Of a DNA stretch of 64,000 nucleotides, positions 1 to 9,881 are shown one piece after another (position 1 is the stretch's first letter; each line of letters starts with the position of its first letter). The notes beneath the pieces were generated by a model. It was not told the origin of the DNA, did not search any database, and worked only from the letters and a program-made list of their open reading frames with translations. The DNA comes from Tieghemostelium lacteum (lineage: Eukaryota; Evosea; Eumycetozoa; Dictyosteliales; Raperosteliaceae). The stretch spans positions 248,001-312,000 of the forward strand of contig LODT01000016.1 of NCBI GenBank assembly GCA_001606155.1, given 5' to 3'. The position numbers and the translations under genes were made by a program.

Positions 1-641
1 ATGAGAGATCCATAGCATCACATCAAAATCAACTATTTTCTAATGAAATCATCCCAATTGAAACCACCAACTCCAAAAAACAAAAAATTACAGTGACAGT
101 AGATGAAGAAATTAATAATGTAAATTATAAGAAATTAGCAGGTTTGAAATCAGTTTTTCAGAAAGAAGGTGGGTGTGTAACTGCTGGTAATTCAAGTACA
201 CTTTCAGATGGTGCATCTATACTAATTCTAATGAGTGAACAACGTGCTAAAGAACTTCAAATGCCAATTATAGCTTATATTAGGGGTATGGCAGACGCCT
301 CACAAGAACCAATTCTATTTCCAACTACACCTGCATTGGCAATACCTAAGTCACTGGCTACAGCTGGTATATCACTAGACCAAGTAGATTTCTTTGAGAT
401 TAATGAAGCATTTGCTGTTGTGGCACTTGCCAATATGAAACGTCTACAAATTCCAATTTCAAAAATCAATATGTTTGGTGGAAGTGTTTCTCTAGGTCAC
501 CCATTAGGATCTTCAGGATCAAGAATACTGTGTACACTTATATCCGTTTTAAAACACAACAAAGCCTCAATAGGTGTTGCATCTATATGCAACGGTGGTG
601 GAGGTGCTTCTAGCATAGTTATTGAGTTACATAAAGAATAA
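1..641 (+). CDS. acetyl-CoA acetyltransferase (thiolase), 3' part
   Basis: The reading frame is open from base 3, so the 5' part of the gene lies outside the window; about 212 residues of the C-terminal half are seen. Thiolases condense two acetyl-CoA to acetoacetyl-CoA or cleave 3-ketoacyl-CoA. The family signatures are all present: FQKEGGCVTAGNSSTLSDGA, the NEAFA loop, the GGSVSLGHPLGSSGSR motif holding the catalytic His, and the C-terminal CNGGGGASS motif holding the second catalytic Cys. The nucleophilic Cys lies upstream and is not visible. No peroxisomal SKL-type tail is present (it ends in HKE), which fits a mitochondrial or cytosolic acetoacetyl-CoA thiolase, but the N-terminus that would decide this is missing. 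Confidence 0.93.
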   Translation, partial: ERSIASHQNQLFSNEIIPIETTNSKKQKITVTVDEEINNVNYKKLAGLKSVFQKEGGCVTAGNSSTLSDGASILILMSEQRAKELQMPIIAYIRGMADASQEPILFPTTPALAIPKSLATAGISLDQVDFFEINEAFAVVALANMKRLQIPISKINMFGGSVSLGHPLGSSGSRILCTLISVLKHNKASIGVASICNGGGGASSIVIELHKE

Positions 642-816
642 TCAAATGATAAATTATTTTCATCATCTATATCAAATACAAAAAAAACCCAATTATGACT
701 AATCGTAGTTGTGGACCTTTTTCCTTGAAGTTAAAAATAAGAAAAACGCAAGATGTGAGATATTTTTTTCTTTAAAATTTATAAATATCTTTTATTTCCT
801 CACCACAAGTAAAATA

Positions 817-1377
817 ATGCAATTAAAAGTATACATCTTGGTATTACTATTTAGTTGTCTCTTTTTTTCAGAAAATTTAGCTCAAACTCAGATTCCATGT
901 GAGGATAACACTGGATGTGTAACATGTTTAAATAATACCTATTGTCAAACTTGTTACCAAGCCTATGCACCATACCTAGGTGGATGTTATCTATTTCCAG
1001 GATGCTATATAGCTCAAGGAAACAGTATGTACGATATGCAATGCATATCATGTTGGCCTAATTATGTTTTGGTGGATGGTCAATGCACAACAAGTAATTG
1101 TGTCATCGATCAATGCCAACAATGTTACGGATACAATAGCACATCATCACAGGTTTGTCTTACTTGTAATGTAGGTTATGAATTAACCAATTCTAATTAT
1201 ACCTGTGCTGATCCCAATCAAGACTATAGTCCTTCCAAAAAGAATACTGTTCCATTGGCAGTTGGAATTCCAGTTTCTATAGTAGGATGTTGCATTTTAG
1301 TTGGATGTTGCTATCTAATACAAAAGGGTGGAGGTGCAAGACGTCCTTTGAGAAAAATTGGTGAAATATGGGGATAG
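817..1377 (+). CDS. small Cys-rich type I membrane protein, unknown function
   Basis: I choose the ATG at 817 because it opens directly into a signal peptide (MQLKVYILVLLFSCLFF); the frame is open upstream to 709, but that stretch is A/T-rich leader with no signal. The 186-residue product has an extracellular part of about 125 residues rich in CxxC pairs (CVTCLNNTYCQTC, CISCW, CQQCYG, CLTCN), like the furin-type Cys repeats of dictyostelid and ciliate surface proteins. A single membrane segment follows (about VPLAVGIPVSIVGCCILVG) and then a short basic tail. The role is not recognisable; a surface adhesion or receptor-like protein is possible. Confidence 0.75.
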   Translation: MQLKVYILVLLFSCLFFSENLAQTQIPCEDNTGCVTCLNNTYCQTCYQAYAPYLGGCYLFPGCYIAQGNSMYDMQCISCWPNYVLVDGQCTTSNCVIDQCQQCYGYNSTSSQVCLTCNVGYELTNSNYTCADPNQDYSPSKKNTVPLAVGIPVSIVGCCILVGCCYLIQKGGGARRPLRKIGEIWG

Positions 1378-1622
1378 TTTATTTCCTATTAAACAAACCC
1401 ACACCACATCACAAACTTAACTTCATTCTAATATATTTTGTTTTACAATAAAATTCTATTTTTATTATTCTAATCAGAATATATTATATATATTAAAAAC
1501 TACAACTTTTCTATCTTTCAATCTTTATCTATCTATCTGCATGTGTATATTATCCTCCTTCTAAATTTAAATATTTTTGAACTTTGAACAACTAAAAATA
1601 TATAAATAGCAATATGCTATTA

Positions 1623-2322
1623 TTAACCACCACCTGAACTTATAACATTAACTAACCAATCTAAACCTTCATATATACCAACACCTTGTATTGCAGATGT
1701 TTTAAAGATTGCCCATTGTCTATTTTTCAAACTGGTTAATTTTAAACCTTCACTTACTTGTGCCTCTGTAAGACAACCAGGTAGATCTTGTTTGTTTGCA
1801 AATACTAATAAAGGTGTGTTTCTAAGCTCTTCTTCAGAGAGCATTGCTACTAGTTCCTCATTTGCTATACCTAATCGATCTGGATCTGATGAATCCACTA
1901 CATATATAATTGCATTTGTATTCGGGTAATAACATCTCCAATAAGGTCTTATTGCTGATTGTCCTCCTAGATCCCATAAAAAGAACCTAATATTTTTATA
2001 TGTTATAGATTCTACATTAAATCCTATCGCTGTATTTTGTGTTTAGGGTGTTAGTGATATCTACAGTTATACTGTAAAACTTTATCAATTATAATTTGAT
2101 CTTTATATCGTTGACATACTTGGTATAGTTGTTAAAACTTCACCACATTGTAATTTATATAATATTGTTGTCTTTCCTGCGCTGTCTAAACCTAATATAA
2201 GAATTCTAACGTCTTTATTTCCAAACAATTTAAAAAATACTGATGAAAATAAATTCCCTATTGAAATTATAATTGATTAGTAAATCTATTCATATATTAA
2301 TTATAATTAATATCATACCCAT
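1623..2322 (-). CDS. arl1: ADP-ribosylation factor-like GTPase ARL1 (three exons)
   Basis: Small GTPase of the Arf family that recruits GRIP-domain golgins to the trans-Golgi. Exons 2322-2319, 2257-2120 and 2029-1623 join in frame (4+138+407 nt) to 182 residues, the usual length. The start is [10 protein letters not shown], with Gly2 for N-myristoylation. Visible motifs are P-loop GLDSAGKTT, switch I TTIPTIGFN, switch II WDLGGQ, NKQD and TSAIQG. The stretch [11 protein letters not shown] and the [15 protein letters not shown] helix match Arl1 rather than Arf1 or Arl5. Both introns are GT-AG and AT-rich. The first coding exon is only ATGG; the splice restores the Gly codon. A Ser replaces the usual Gly in the P-loop (GLDSAGKT rather than GLDGAGKT), which should be tolerated. 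Confidence 0.92.
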
Positions 2323-2443
2323 TTATTATTGGTTCAATATCTTGACTAGTCGGGGCTTTTAGATAATTTAAAAATATTAAAAAAAAAATGAATTTAAAAA
2401 AATAAAATAAAACAAAAATTAAATTTAACAATATGACTGATGA

Positions 2444-2806
2444 ATCGAAACATGTAACAAACTTACAGAGAATATAAGCATTTCCGTTGAACAGGTGGGA
2501 AAAGTCCAAGATATAATTGGAATTCAATAGTGAAAATAAGATAGAAAGAATTTTACATTAAAACAGATACTTTCACTAGCTAAACAAGGTGTGTTATGGT
2601 TGATTACCTCATTAACATGCAAAGAAGATCAAGAGGATATCCGAGATCATCATGAGTTTTGGAAACCTGTCATTGAAGAGATTATAAGAACTATATTTCA
2701 ATGTAAATTGGATTTTGGAAACAGTCAATCTGCTGGAGTTGAGCTGGAGTTCAACCATATTGCATTAAGACTACTGTGGGTCAAACCACCAATAAAATGG
2801 ATGTAG
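2444..2806 (+). CDS. possible small gene, unknown product, model unresolved
   Basis: An open stretch of about 75 codons (2540-2806) reads like real protein, with segments such as LAKQGVLWLITSLTC, EDIRDHHEFWKPVIEEII and LRLLWVKPPIKWM. It can be joined in frame across a 63 or 72 nt AT-rich intron (acceptor before 2567) to an upstream piece NKLTENISISVEQVGK (2444-2503). No ATG opens that upstream piece: the nearest, at 2433, is in another frame. Either a splice is missed, one base is missing, or this is a decayed gene. No family is recognised. Confidence 0.3.
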
Positions 2807-3099
2807 ATCCCTAAAAATTTAATTCTCATCCAACAGGTATTTACCATCAGCTCCTTTTTCAGTTTATTCATCAGTTAAGTTTATTCATATTATTTTTCTT
2901 TTATTTGAATTCAATTATAAATGCATATATATGAATCAAACTGCAAGTAGAGGGGATGATGGTCCAAATGAAATATGAGATTGAACTATGGTTGAATTTC
3001 AGAATTTAGTGGTTGTGTGGTTAATGTTTTGAGAAATTACTTTATTTAATGTTAAATTTTTCTAAAGTCTCAAAATATTTCTAATTATTTCTTCTCACA

Positions 3100-3303
3100 A
3101 TGTCAGACTCACAAATTACTAAAGTCACAGGCTGTTTGTTTCCAGAGTATGTAGATATTGAATACACAAAAAAAATAGATAACGAAAACAAAAAAGAATT
3201 GAAATCTAAAAAGCAAATAAATCAAATCATTGAAACACCTACAAATAAATATATTTTAATAAAACCAGTCGGGCGCCAAATATCTTCCAAGTACACCCAC
3301 TAA
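3100..3303 (+). CDS. hypothetical 67-residue protein
   Basis: A short ORF with an ATG preceded by an A/T-rich leader. The product is Lys/Ile-rich (EYTKKIDNENKKELKSKK) with no signal peptide, membrane segment or known motif. The only support is its length in an AT-rich region and a start context (cacaATGtca) acceptable for dictyostelids. It could be a chance frame or an exon of an unmodelled gene. Confidence 0.25.
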   Translation: MSDSQITKVTGCLFPEYVDIEYTKKIDNENKKELKSKKQINQIIETPTNKYILIKPVGRQISSKYTH

Positions 3304-3474
3304 TACAATACTCCATAATATCAATATTAATATCATTTCTAAAATAAAACCCAAACTCAAATTTCAATTTTAATTAACTGCTTTGTCATCTCTCCAATAG
3401 GTTTGTTTGTCACTATTTTATTTTTTTCATTTTTGATTGACGGAACCTTTAGTGTACTCAAAACAAAAAGAGTT

Positions 3475-5535
3475 CTATCCGAACTGCGTTAATAAACCAA
3501 AATTATTCGAATTATCTTCTTCTTCTTTTATATCTTTAAGTACAATAGTTTGACCATCATCAGTTACAATTGTAAAATCTTCAGTAGTAACTACTTCTTC
3601 AACTCTATTTAAACCAAATATATTATTTAGTGCATCTTTAACATCATCATTTGAGTAATATAAAGTATCATAGTCAAGTGGATCATAGATACCATCTGTC
3701 ATGTATGTTGACTTGTAATCTGGTAATATATTGATATAATTATTAATATAGTTAACTACAGGGTAGGTTGGAGCCTTGGAGTAATTAACTATATCAGTTT
3801 TAGGTGATGTACTCTTTTCTCCATCAATTGGGAGTAGAGATACATAGGAAAGGTTAATATTTGGATCTTTGGTACTCTCAGATTGGATCACATAACTGGT
3901 AATGGTTTCAGTTAATAGCTCTTCAATATATTTTAATAAGGTTAATCCATAAATGTTTATACCTAGGTCGATAGTTGAAAAACTAGAAAATGATTGACTC
4001 TTTAAGAAATAACCTAACTGTCCTACAAGAGTTGGGTGCAAGTCATTGAATGGGATGGCTAATGAAGGAATAACTGCTTGATCTGAACCATTGGTGAGGA
4101 CTTCATAGGTTTGGTAGTCTTTGGCAAGAATGTAGATGGCTGGAAGTAATCTATTTAAATGGAACCCAATGGTATCACTGTAAATGGTAGAAAATGAGCT
4201 TTGGAATCCTGAAAGTATTTTGGTTGGATCCTTCATTACATTTCTTGTGATACCTCTGATAAAATCAGCCATTACAATGAATACTTTTTTGTTAGGAATA
4301 GCACTGGAATATCTGGTAAAGTATGTACTTTCACTTTTATCAATCTTTTCCTTATCAAACTCTTCAATATCTTCATAGTTTTGTATGGCATAGATTACAC
4401 AACAAACATGGCAAGAATCATAGAGACCATTTAAGAAATTGACAAAATTGGTATTATTAGCATAAGCAGAGAACACTGAGTCTAAAACATGCTCTTTGGT
4501 GATTGGTACAGCATTTGCTTGTGTATCTACTGTTTCAACTGAACATATAGCTCTTAGATCTTTAGATTGTTTCTCAACAAAATTAAAGATAAATTCACCA
4601 AGTTTGAGAGCAAGAGTTGCAAGAGTACCATCACCACCCTCAATGGTGACCTTCATTTCACCAATCAAGTCATTGAGTGAACTAGACTCATTCGAATCTA
4701 TTCTAGTTACAACATATTCTGTAATTGCATTGAATAACTGTTCTGGATATATCATGTCCAATGTCAGGTTACCAGTGGTCAAGAATGCAATTGTACTGTA
4801 ATAATACTGAGAGAGAATATCATTGGAAACAAGGAAATTGGGTTGAAGTAAATCCAATTTTGTTTTTAATTCAAAAAACCTGTAGCTATCAAATTCAGAT
4901 TCCAAATTATTGTCTTCTGAATTGTACAGAAGAGTGATGGTATCTTGCACGAATTTGTTGGTTGCAGCTGGAGAGAGCAGCTGATTTCTAACTCTAGTGT
5001 TAAATTTATCATAATGATAAATGTACTGAAGCATATCAGGTACCAAATCAGCCAAAGCAATCATATAAAACATCATCATTATTCTAGCAAAAAATGGGTT
5101 TGGTGATAGAGCTGTCATATCATCTTCAATTTTACCGGCTTTAATTGAAGCTCTGTAATTTCCTGATAATGGATGATGGTATATACATTGAAGTAACCAA
5201 AGTTTACTATATGCCTTTATAAATGTAACTTGAGCTGCTGTGAAATATCTGAAATCTGGGTGTGTAGTTGGTTTTACAGTAATACCAAGAGCTTGAAAAC
5301 CTTGACCAATTTGAAAATTCACTAATATATCCACAAATAGTTTTTCAGCTCTTTCTTTAACAATATCAACTTTTCTCACAGGATCAAAAGTTGTGAGTTT
5401 TAAGAAGTTATCTACTACTAAGGTATCTGGATTAATTTTTGCCACTCCTGCTACTTTGGTTGTAATATAATTTCTCTTCCATGTATTAAATGCAGTTAAG
5501 GATTCTGTAGCTGGCACAACAGCTGGAGTTGTCAT
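3475..5535 (-). CDS. unknown 686-residue protein, distant member of a local three-gene family
   Basis: A single-exon gene starting MTTPAVVPATESLTAF. No known domain is recognised. The N-terminal 120 residues share a pattern with the two genes that follow: a segment like KERAEKLFVDILVNF then FQALGI, then a helix around AYSKLWLLQCIY. The rest looks alpha-helical and soluble, and it ends in an acidic tail (LKDIKEEEDNSNN). Unlike its two neighbours it lacks the C-terminal membrane-spanning part. It lies in tandem with the 610-residue gene (345 bp spacer, same strand). Probably a dictyostelid-specific family; function unknown. Confidence 0.8.
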   Translation of the reverse strand: MTTPAVVPATESLTAFNTWKRNYITTKVAGVAKINPDTLVVDNFLKLTTFDPVRKVDIVKERAEKLFVDILVNFQIGQGFQALGITVKPTTHPDFRYFTAAQVTFIKAYSKLWLLQCIYHHPLSGNYRASIKAGKIEDDMTALSPNPFFARIMMMFYMIALADLVPDMLQYIYHYDKFNTRVRNQLLSPAATNKFVQDTITLLYNSEDNNLESEFDSYRFFELKTKLDLLQPNFLVSNDILSQYYYSTIAFLTTGNLTLDMIYPEQLFNAITEYVVTRIDSNESSSLNDLIGEMKVTIEGGDGTLATLALKLGEFIFNFVEKQSKDLRAICSVETVDTQANAVPITKEHVLDSVFSAYANNTNFVNFLNGLYDSCHVCCVIYAIQNYEDIEEFDKEKIDKSESTYFTRYSSAIPNKKVFIVMADFIRGITRNVMKDPTKILSGFQSSFSTIYSDTIGFHLNRLLPAIYILAKDYQTYEVLTNGSDQAVIPSLAIPFNDLHPTLVGQLGYFLKSQSFSSFSTIDLGINIYGLTLLKYIEELLTETITSYVIQSESTKDPNINLSYVSLLPIDGEKSTSPKTDIVNYSKAPTYPVVNYINNYINILPDYKSTYMTDGIYDPLDYDTLYYSNDDVKDALNNIFGLNRVEEVVTTEDFTIVTDDGQTIVLKDIKEEEDNSNNFGLLTQFG

Positions 5536-5880
5536 TGTTTGTTTGAATGTATAAACATTTAAAAAAAAAAAAAATCAATCAATTACAAAGAAATATCCTG
5601 CATCACTTCACAATAAATTTGTTCCAATGAAAAAGCTTAAAGCGAGTTTTTTTGATTAAATAAAAATTTTAAGAATAAATGGTTCAATGAAATATTTTAA
5701 AAATATTAGCCCTATAACATCTCTTCAATTTTTAAAAACAACTTCTAATTTTAGAAAAAAATAAATACTTATAAATTCTTCTTAATCAATAAATGTTGTA
5801 ATATAAATAAAAATATATCTTTAAGTTTTTTAATAATTGTTAAATATTTTTATCTTTATTGAATAAAATTTTAGATTTCT
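5536..5880. other. gene-free spacer
   Basis: This is A/T-rich promoter and 3' flank between two minus-strand genes. It holds a run of A just upstream of the 5535 start and several short T runs. I see no gene, repeat or RNA in it. Confidence 0.6.
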
Positions 5881-7713
5881 TTAAATATATATTCCAATTT
5901 TACGTAACTCAAATATGAGTTCACCATTTTGACGATTCATTTGACCTATCACTCTAAGTGATTTCATTTCTACGTCGTCAATTTTATCTTTACCACTTTT
6001 AGCCTTTTTGATTGCCCAGGCTACACATTTATCTCGATAATCTTGGTAGCCAGTAAGAAATTCTTCTGGTAGAGTATCCAAAAAGTCATCAAATGGATCA
6101 GATTCCCAGAATGCAATCAATTTAAATAATGTTGCAAAAATGAAGAATACAAATCCACAAACAATGAGAACAGGATTACAAGTGAGTAAACAGGCAAATA
6201 GAACTATATTCGCAATAATTTCGGTTACACCTGCAATCCATTGGACTGTTGTGTGTGGTCCACTGTTGAAGAGTTCCCAAGTCATGTATAAAATGATGGC
6301 CACATTGAGAACAACACAAATTCCTTTGACAACTTTCGCCGCAACATTAATGATGGTTTTACCAAAACTCGTAGCAAATGCCTTGGCTAGCACTGAAGCC
6401 ATTTTTGTAAAGACAACACATTTAGGGAACCATTTAGCCAACAAGAATATAGTTTTGTATGAGAATTGGACTACATCACAAAACAATAAAAATGCATTTG
6501 TTATCAAAAATGCCTTATTGAATACATTCAATTTATCCCAGCTCTTTATAGCAAAGAATAGAGCAGCTCCTCCAACAGTAATGAATGCCATTGATACCAA
6601 ATGTCCATAAGCTTGTCTGATAAAGTTCTTTTTAACTTGGTCACCACTCAATCTAGTTATAACTCCAGATGAATCAATTAATCTAATAGCCTCTTCTGCC
6701 ACTTTGTAATGCATAGATCTATTCTGAACTAGATTGGGGAATTTGACCAACAAGTTGCTAATAAATTCTGCCATTTGAGCGATATAGTTTACCCTGCTAG
6801 AAGCTAGGTCAGCAAGAAGTTGTTTATAATCTTTAAATTTATCAAGAGACTTTTTGATACCTTGTATAATCTGTTTGATAATTTCTTCGGTTATATTATG
6901 AATGAATTTGGTTCTGTCAATGGCATTATGCAGATTAGCCCAACTATAAAAAGAGACATCCAATAGGAACTGTTTACTCAGTTCTCCAGTTGGTTCAACC
7001 ATGTCAATTAATTCAGTCAATCTATTGGTGAACATGGAACGTTCTTTGTCACTATCACAATTCACTATCATATTTGCATACTTCATAATACATGACTTAG
7101 ATGACAATGTGGTAAACAAATTGAAAAGGAAATTTTCACCACCATTTACATACTTTCTAACCAAATCATTTTTCAAATTGAAAAATCTGGTGACTTCATG
7201 AGTGAATTGTTTGAACAATTCAGGATAATTATTCTTTCCATTATCACCACTCATCACTCTATTAATAGCTTTGGAATTCAAACGGAATGCTCTTTCCTTA
7301 TTTTTGCCATTGGCAAGAGAATTGGCAACAATCAATTTAGAATAAATTGCCAAAAATGCAGGGAAATCCTTATTTTTGTTTACAATTTTTAATTGATCTG
7401 TGGTGAGTGATTTTGGTCTCTCTTTTCCAATCAATTTCAATGTCTTATCATCAGAATAGAAATTTAAGATAGTCTGCATACATTCTTCAATATCATCTTT
7501 GTAAAAATTGGCACCCGTAGCTTTATCATAAAATGGTATATCTAAAAATTCGTCAACTGAAAGACCATCGTACCATTCATGGTTTATCATGTTGTAGTTG
7601 AATTCATTTTGATCATCTTTTAGTTCATTTTTTTGTAAGAGGTTATTTAGCGCTTTAAGTTCTTCCATTTTATTTAATAGTCTAAATAAATTAATAAAAA
7701 ATTTTTTAATCAT
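5881..7713 (-). CDS. unknown 610-residue membrane protein of the local three-gene family
   Basis: A single exon. The frame starts MIKKFFINLFRLLNKMEEL; the second Met (residue 16, base 7668) is an equally good start, because the first 15 residues come from A/T-rich leader. The N-terminal 350 residues are soluble and helical. From about residue 370 come four or five hydrophobic segments (AFITVGGAALFFAI, AFLITNAFLLFCDVV, GICVVLNVAIILYMTW, IIANIVLFACLLTCNPVLIV, FVFFIFATLFKLIAF), then a 60-residue charged tail. The layout matches the 566-residue gene transcribed divergently next to it: the part around SWDKLNVFNKAFLITNAF aligns with DWSGNTTSQNFIQIASFM there. Function unknown; the Gly- and Ala-rich hydrophobic segments suggest a membrane-inserting module (inference). 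Confidence 0.8.
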   Translation of the reverse strand: MIKKFFINLFRLLNKMEELKALNNLLQKNELKDDQNEFNYNMINHEWYDGLSVDEFLDIPFYDKATGANFYKDDIEECMQTILNFYSDDKTLKLIGKERPKSLTTDQLKIVNKNKDFPAFLAIYSKLIVANSLANGKNKERAFRLNSKAINRVMSGDNGKNNYPELFKQFTHEVTRFFNLKNDLVRKYVNGGENFLFNLFTTLSSKSCIMKYANMIVNCDSDKERSMFTNRLTELIDMVEPTGELSKQFLLDVSFYSWANLHNAIDRTKFIHNITEEIIKQIIQGIKKSLDKFKDYKQLLADLASSRVNYIAQMAEFISNLLVKFPNLVQNRSMHYKVAEEAIRLIDSSGVITRLSGDQVKKNFIRQAYGHLVSMAFITVGGAALFFAIKSWDKLNVFNKAFLITNAFLLFCDVVQFSYKTIFLLAKWFPKCVVFTKMASVLAKAFATSFGKTIINVAAKVVKGICVVLNVAIILYMTWELFNSGPHTTVQWIAGVTEIIANIVLFACLLTCNPVLIVCGFVFFIFATLFKLIAFWESDPFDDFLDTLPEEFLTGYQDYRDKCVAWAIKKAKSGKDKIDDVEMKSLRVIGQMNRQNGELIFELRKIGIYI

Positions 7714-7933
7714 AAAAATATCACATCATTTAGTAGTTATCTCTTTTGCAAAAAAATATTCAGCGAATTTTATTTTTGATTTGATTTTTACAAGTCCAGC
7801 ATTAATGGATTTTTCATATTCAACGAATAAAATTCAAATGAACATAAAAGGGGGAGTAATTTTTTATAAAAACTAGTTAGTTATATATTTATATTTACTT
7901 TTTTTTATTTATGATATACAATCTATCTAAAGA

Positions 7934-9775
7934 ATGGCAAAATATAGAAGTTATCACTTTCCAAATTTAAATTTAAATTTTCAAACACTAGGTTTAGAAA
8001 AAGCCAAACAATTAGATATTCCACTCTTTTTAACATTTAAACATATAGAAAATGGAAGGAATATGATTAAAGAGGCAAGTGAGAAATATTTTGTTGAAAA
8101 TATTTTATATCATGTGGTAGATTCAAGAGCTCTTAAAGCATTGGGTTTTTCTGAGGCACCAGTACTTGATGATACAGCTAAAAAAATGATTAATTATCCT
8201 GGTGCTAAAAATTTTTATAAAGCATTTGCAAAGGCATTTGTCCCTGTTGCCATTTGCCAACAAGATAAAATACCCTTTTTGAATCAAGACAAAATCAAAC
8301 CCCAACTTTTAGAAAAATATGGTGAAATTCTAAAGAAAGTCTCTGAAGATCATAAACTAACTTATATTAAACAAACCATGTTATGTCAAAATAGAGCTCT
8401 TTTAGGTAACTATATATATATATATTCACATCTCTAAATATAAGTAATATCTAATTTTATTTTATTTCATTAAAGAGAAATTTCCTTTAGCTAGATACTA
8501 TTCAGAATTGGGTCCTGCTAATAATTTCCCTGAGAAATTTAAAAATTATCTTTTGAACCACCAAGAAGAATGGGGCGAAAATAAAACCACAGATAATTTT
8601 ATGGTTGAATACTCAGCCTTACAAGTTCTGATGGATTTTATTGACCCTGAATTGGATTTATCCTACGATATTATGGATTACTATATGGGTATGGGAATCA
8701 ATAAAGCTTTGGCCAATATGTCTCAGGTTCAAGATAAATATAGGGAAAATGTGATACAGGCAGTTTTGAAATGTCTGTTTGTTGCTTCAGATAAAACAAT
8801 CAATGAATTCATGATCAAGATGAAAGATCAACTTCCAATGATAAATGGTCACGTGGATGTGGCTTCAAATATATTGGGTTTGGTAAAATCAATAATGTTC
8901 CCAGCTGTACCTACTACCGACACTGTTGGTCAAAGAGTGGAAAAACTCATTACACCTGCTCTTAAAAATGAAACTCGTGCCAAAATAACCGCTGTAAAGA
9001 ATGGTTTAAATTGTCTATATAGACTTATCGAAGGTGGTATTCTAATTGCAACAACTAATAGTACCATAAGTAAGATTGATTGGAGTGGTAATACAACATC
9101 GCAAAATTTTATACAAATTGCTTCATTTATGTCGGATTTTTTCAAGTTTGCAATAGACACCATCACATCATTTTCAAGAGGTATGTACAAATATTTGGAA
9201 CAATAAATTAACTTCAATTTTAATTTCTAACATTTTAATATTATATTATAGTTGATAAATGGTTGTCGAATAAGGTTGGAGGTTTCCTGGCAAAAGGTAT
9301 TGGCGCAGTTGCTCCATCAGCCTTAGAAGAAATGAAAAAACACTTTCCTAAAATGTTTGGATTTTCGTCTGTTGGAGAATTTTTACTTGTTTTTTCTGGT
9401 TTTATGATACTATATTCATCAATTGGTTACATGAAATCTGCGAAGGAGAATCAATCAAAAGGAAACACAGGGGCCTATGTTATGGACTTACTATTGACTG
9501 GTGTCTCGTTTGTTGGAGCTTCCGCAGCTCTTATCTGTATGGGACTTGGCCTATTCCCAGTTGCAGGTGTCATTGTAGCATTGGTTGGTCTTACTTTAAT
9601 GGCACTTGAATATATAAAATCAGTTTTCTTTGACAATTCTCAAAAAGAAAACATTGAATTGTATATAGATTTATTAATTCAAAAGCCTGGTGAAATAATT
9701 GAAATTGAAAAAGAGGATCCTCTTGAAGCTGTCAAACCCGGTTCAAATAGCTCCCAAATTTTTTGGGAAGTTTAA
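7934..9775 (+). CDS. unknown 566-residue membrane protein, paralogue of the 5881-7713 gene
   Basis: Three exons, 7934-8405, 8476-9180 and 9252-9775, join in frame (472+705+524 nt). The splices give RALLEKFPLARYY and SFSRVDKWLSNK. The N-terminal part (KEASEKYFVENILYHV, ALKALGFSEAP, FYKAFAKAFVPVAICQ) matches the two minus-strand neighbours. The C-terminal part has a hydrophobic segment (EFLLVFSGFMILYSSIGY) and a Gly-rich hydrophobic hairpin (LLLTGVSFVGASAALICMGL, then FPVAGVIVALVGLTLMALEY), followed by an acidic tail. It is divergent from the 610-residue paralogue with a 220 bp shared promoter. The paralogue has lost, or never had, the two introns. Function unknown. Confidence 0.82.
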
Positions 9776-9881
9776 TCCTGATATTTAAATAACAAATGTG
9801 ATATTTAAACCCAAAATACTTTTTTTATTTTAGTTTTGTTTTTTTTTTGGTATTTGGATTGTGGGTTAAATTGGCAAAAAG

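Noticed and set aside
2297-2527. 76-codon minus-strand ORF rich in Phe and Leu
   Set aside because: It overlaps the ARL1 first exon and is built of A/T-rich runs; no domain or conserved pattern.
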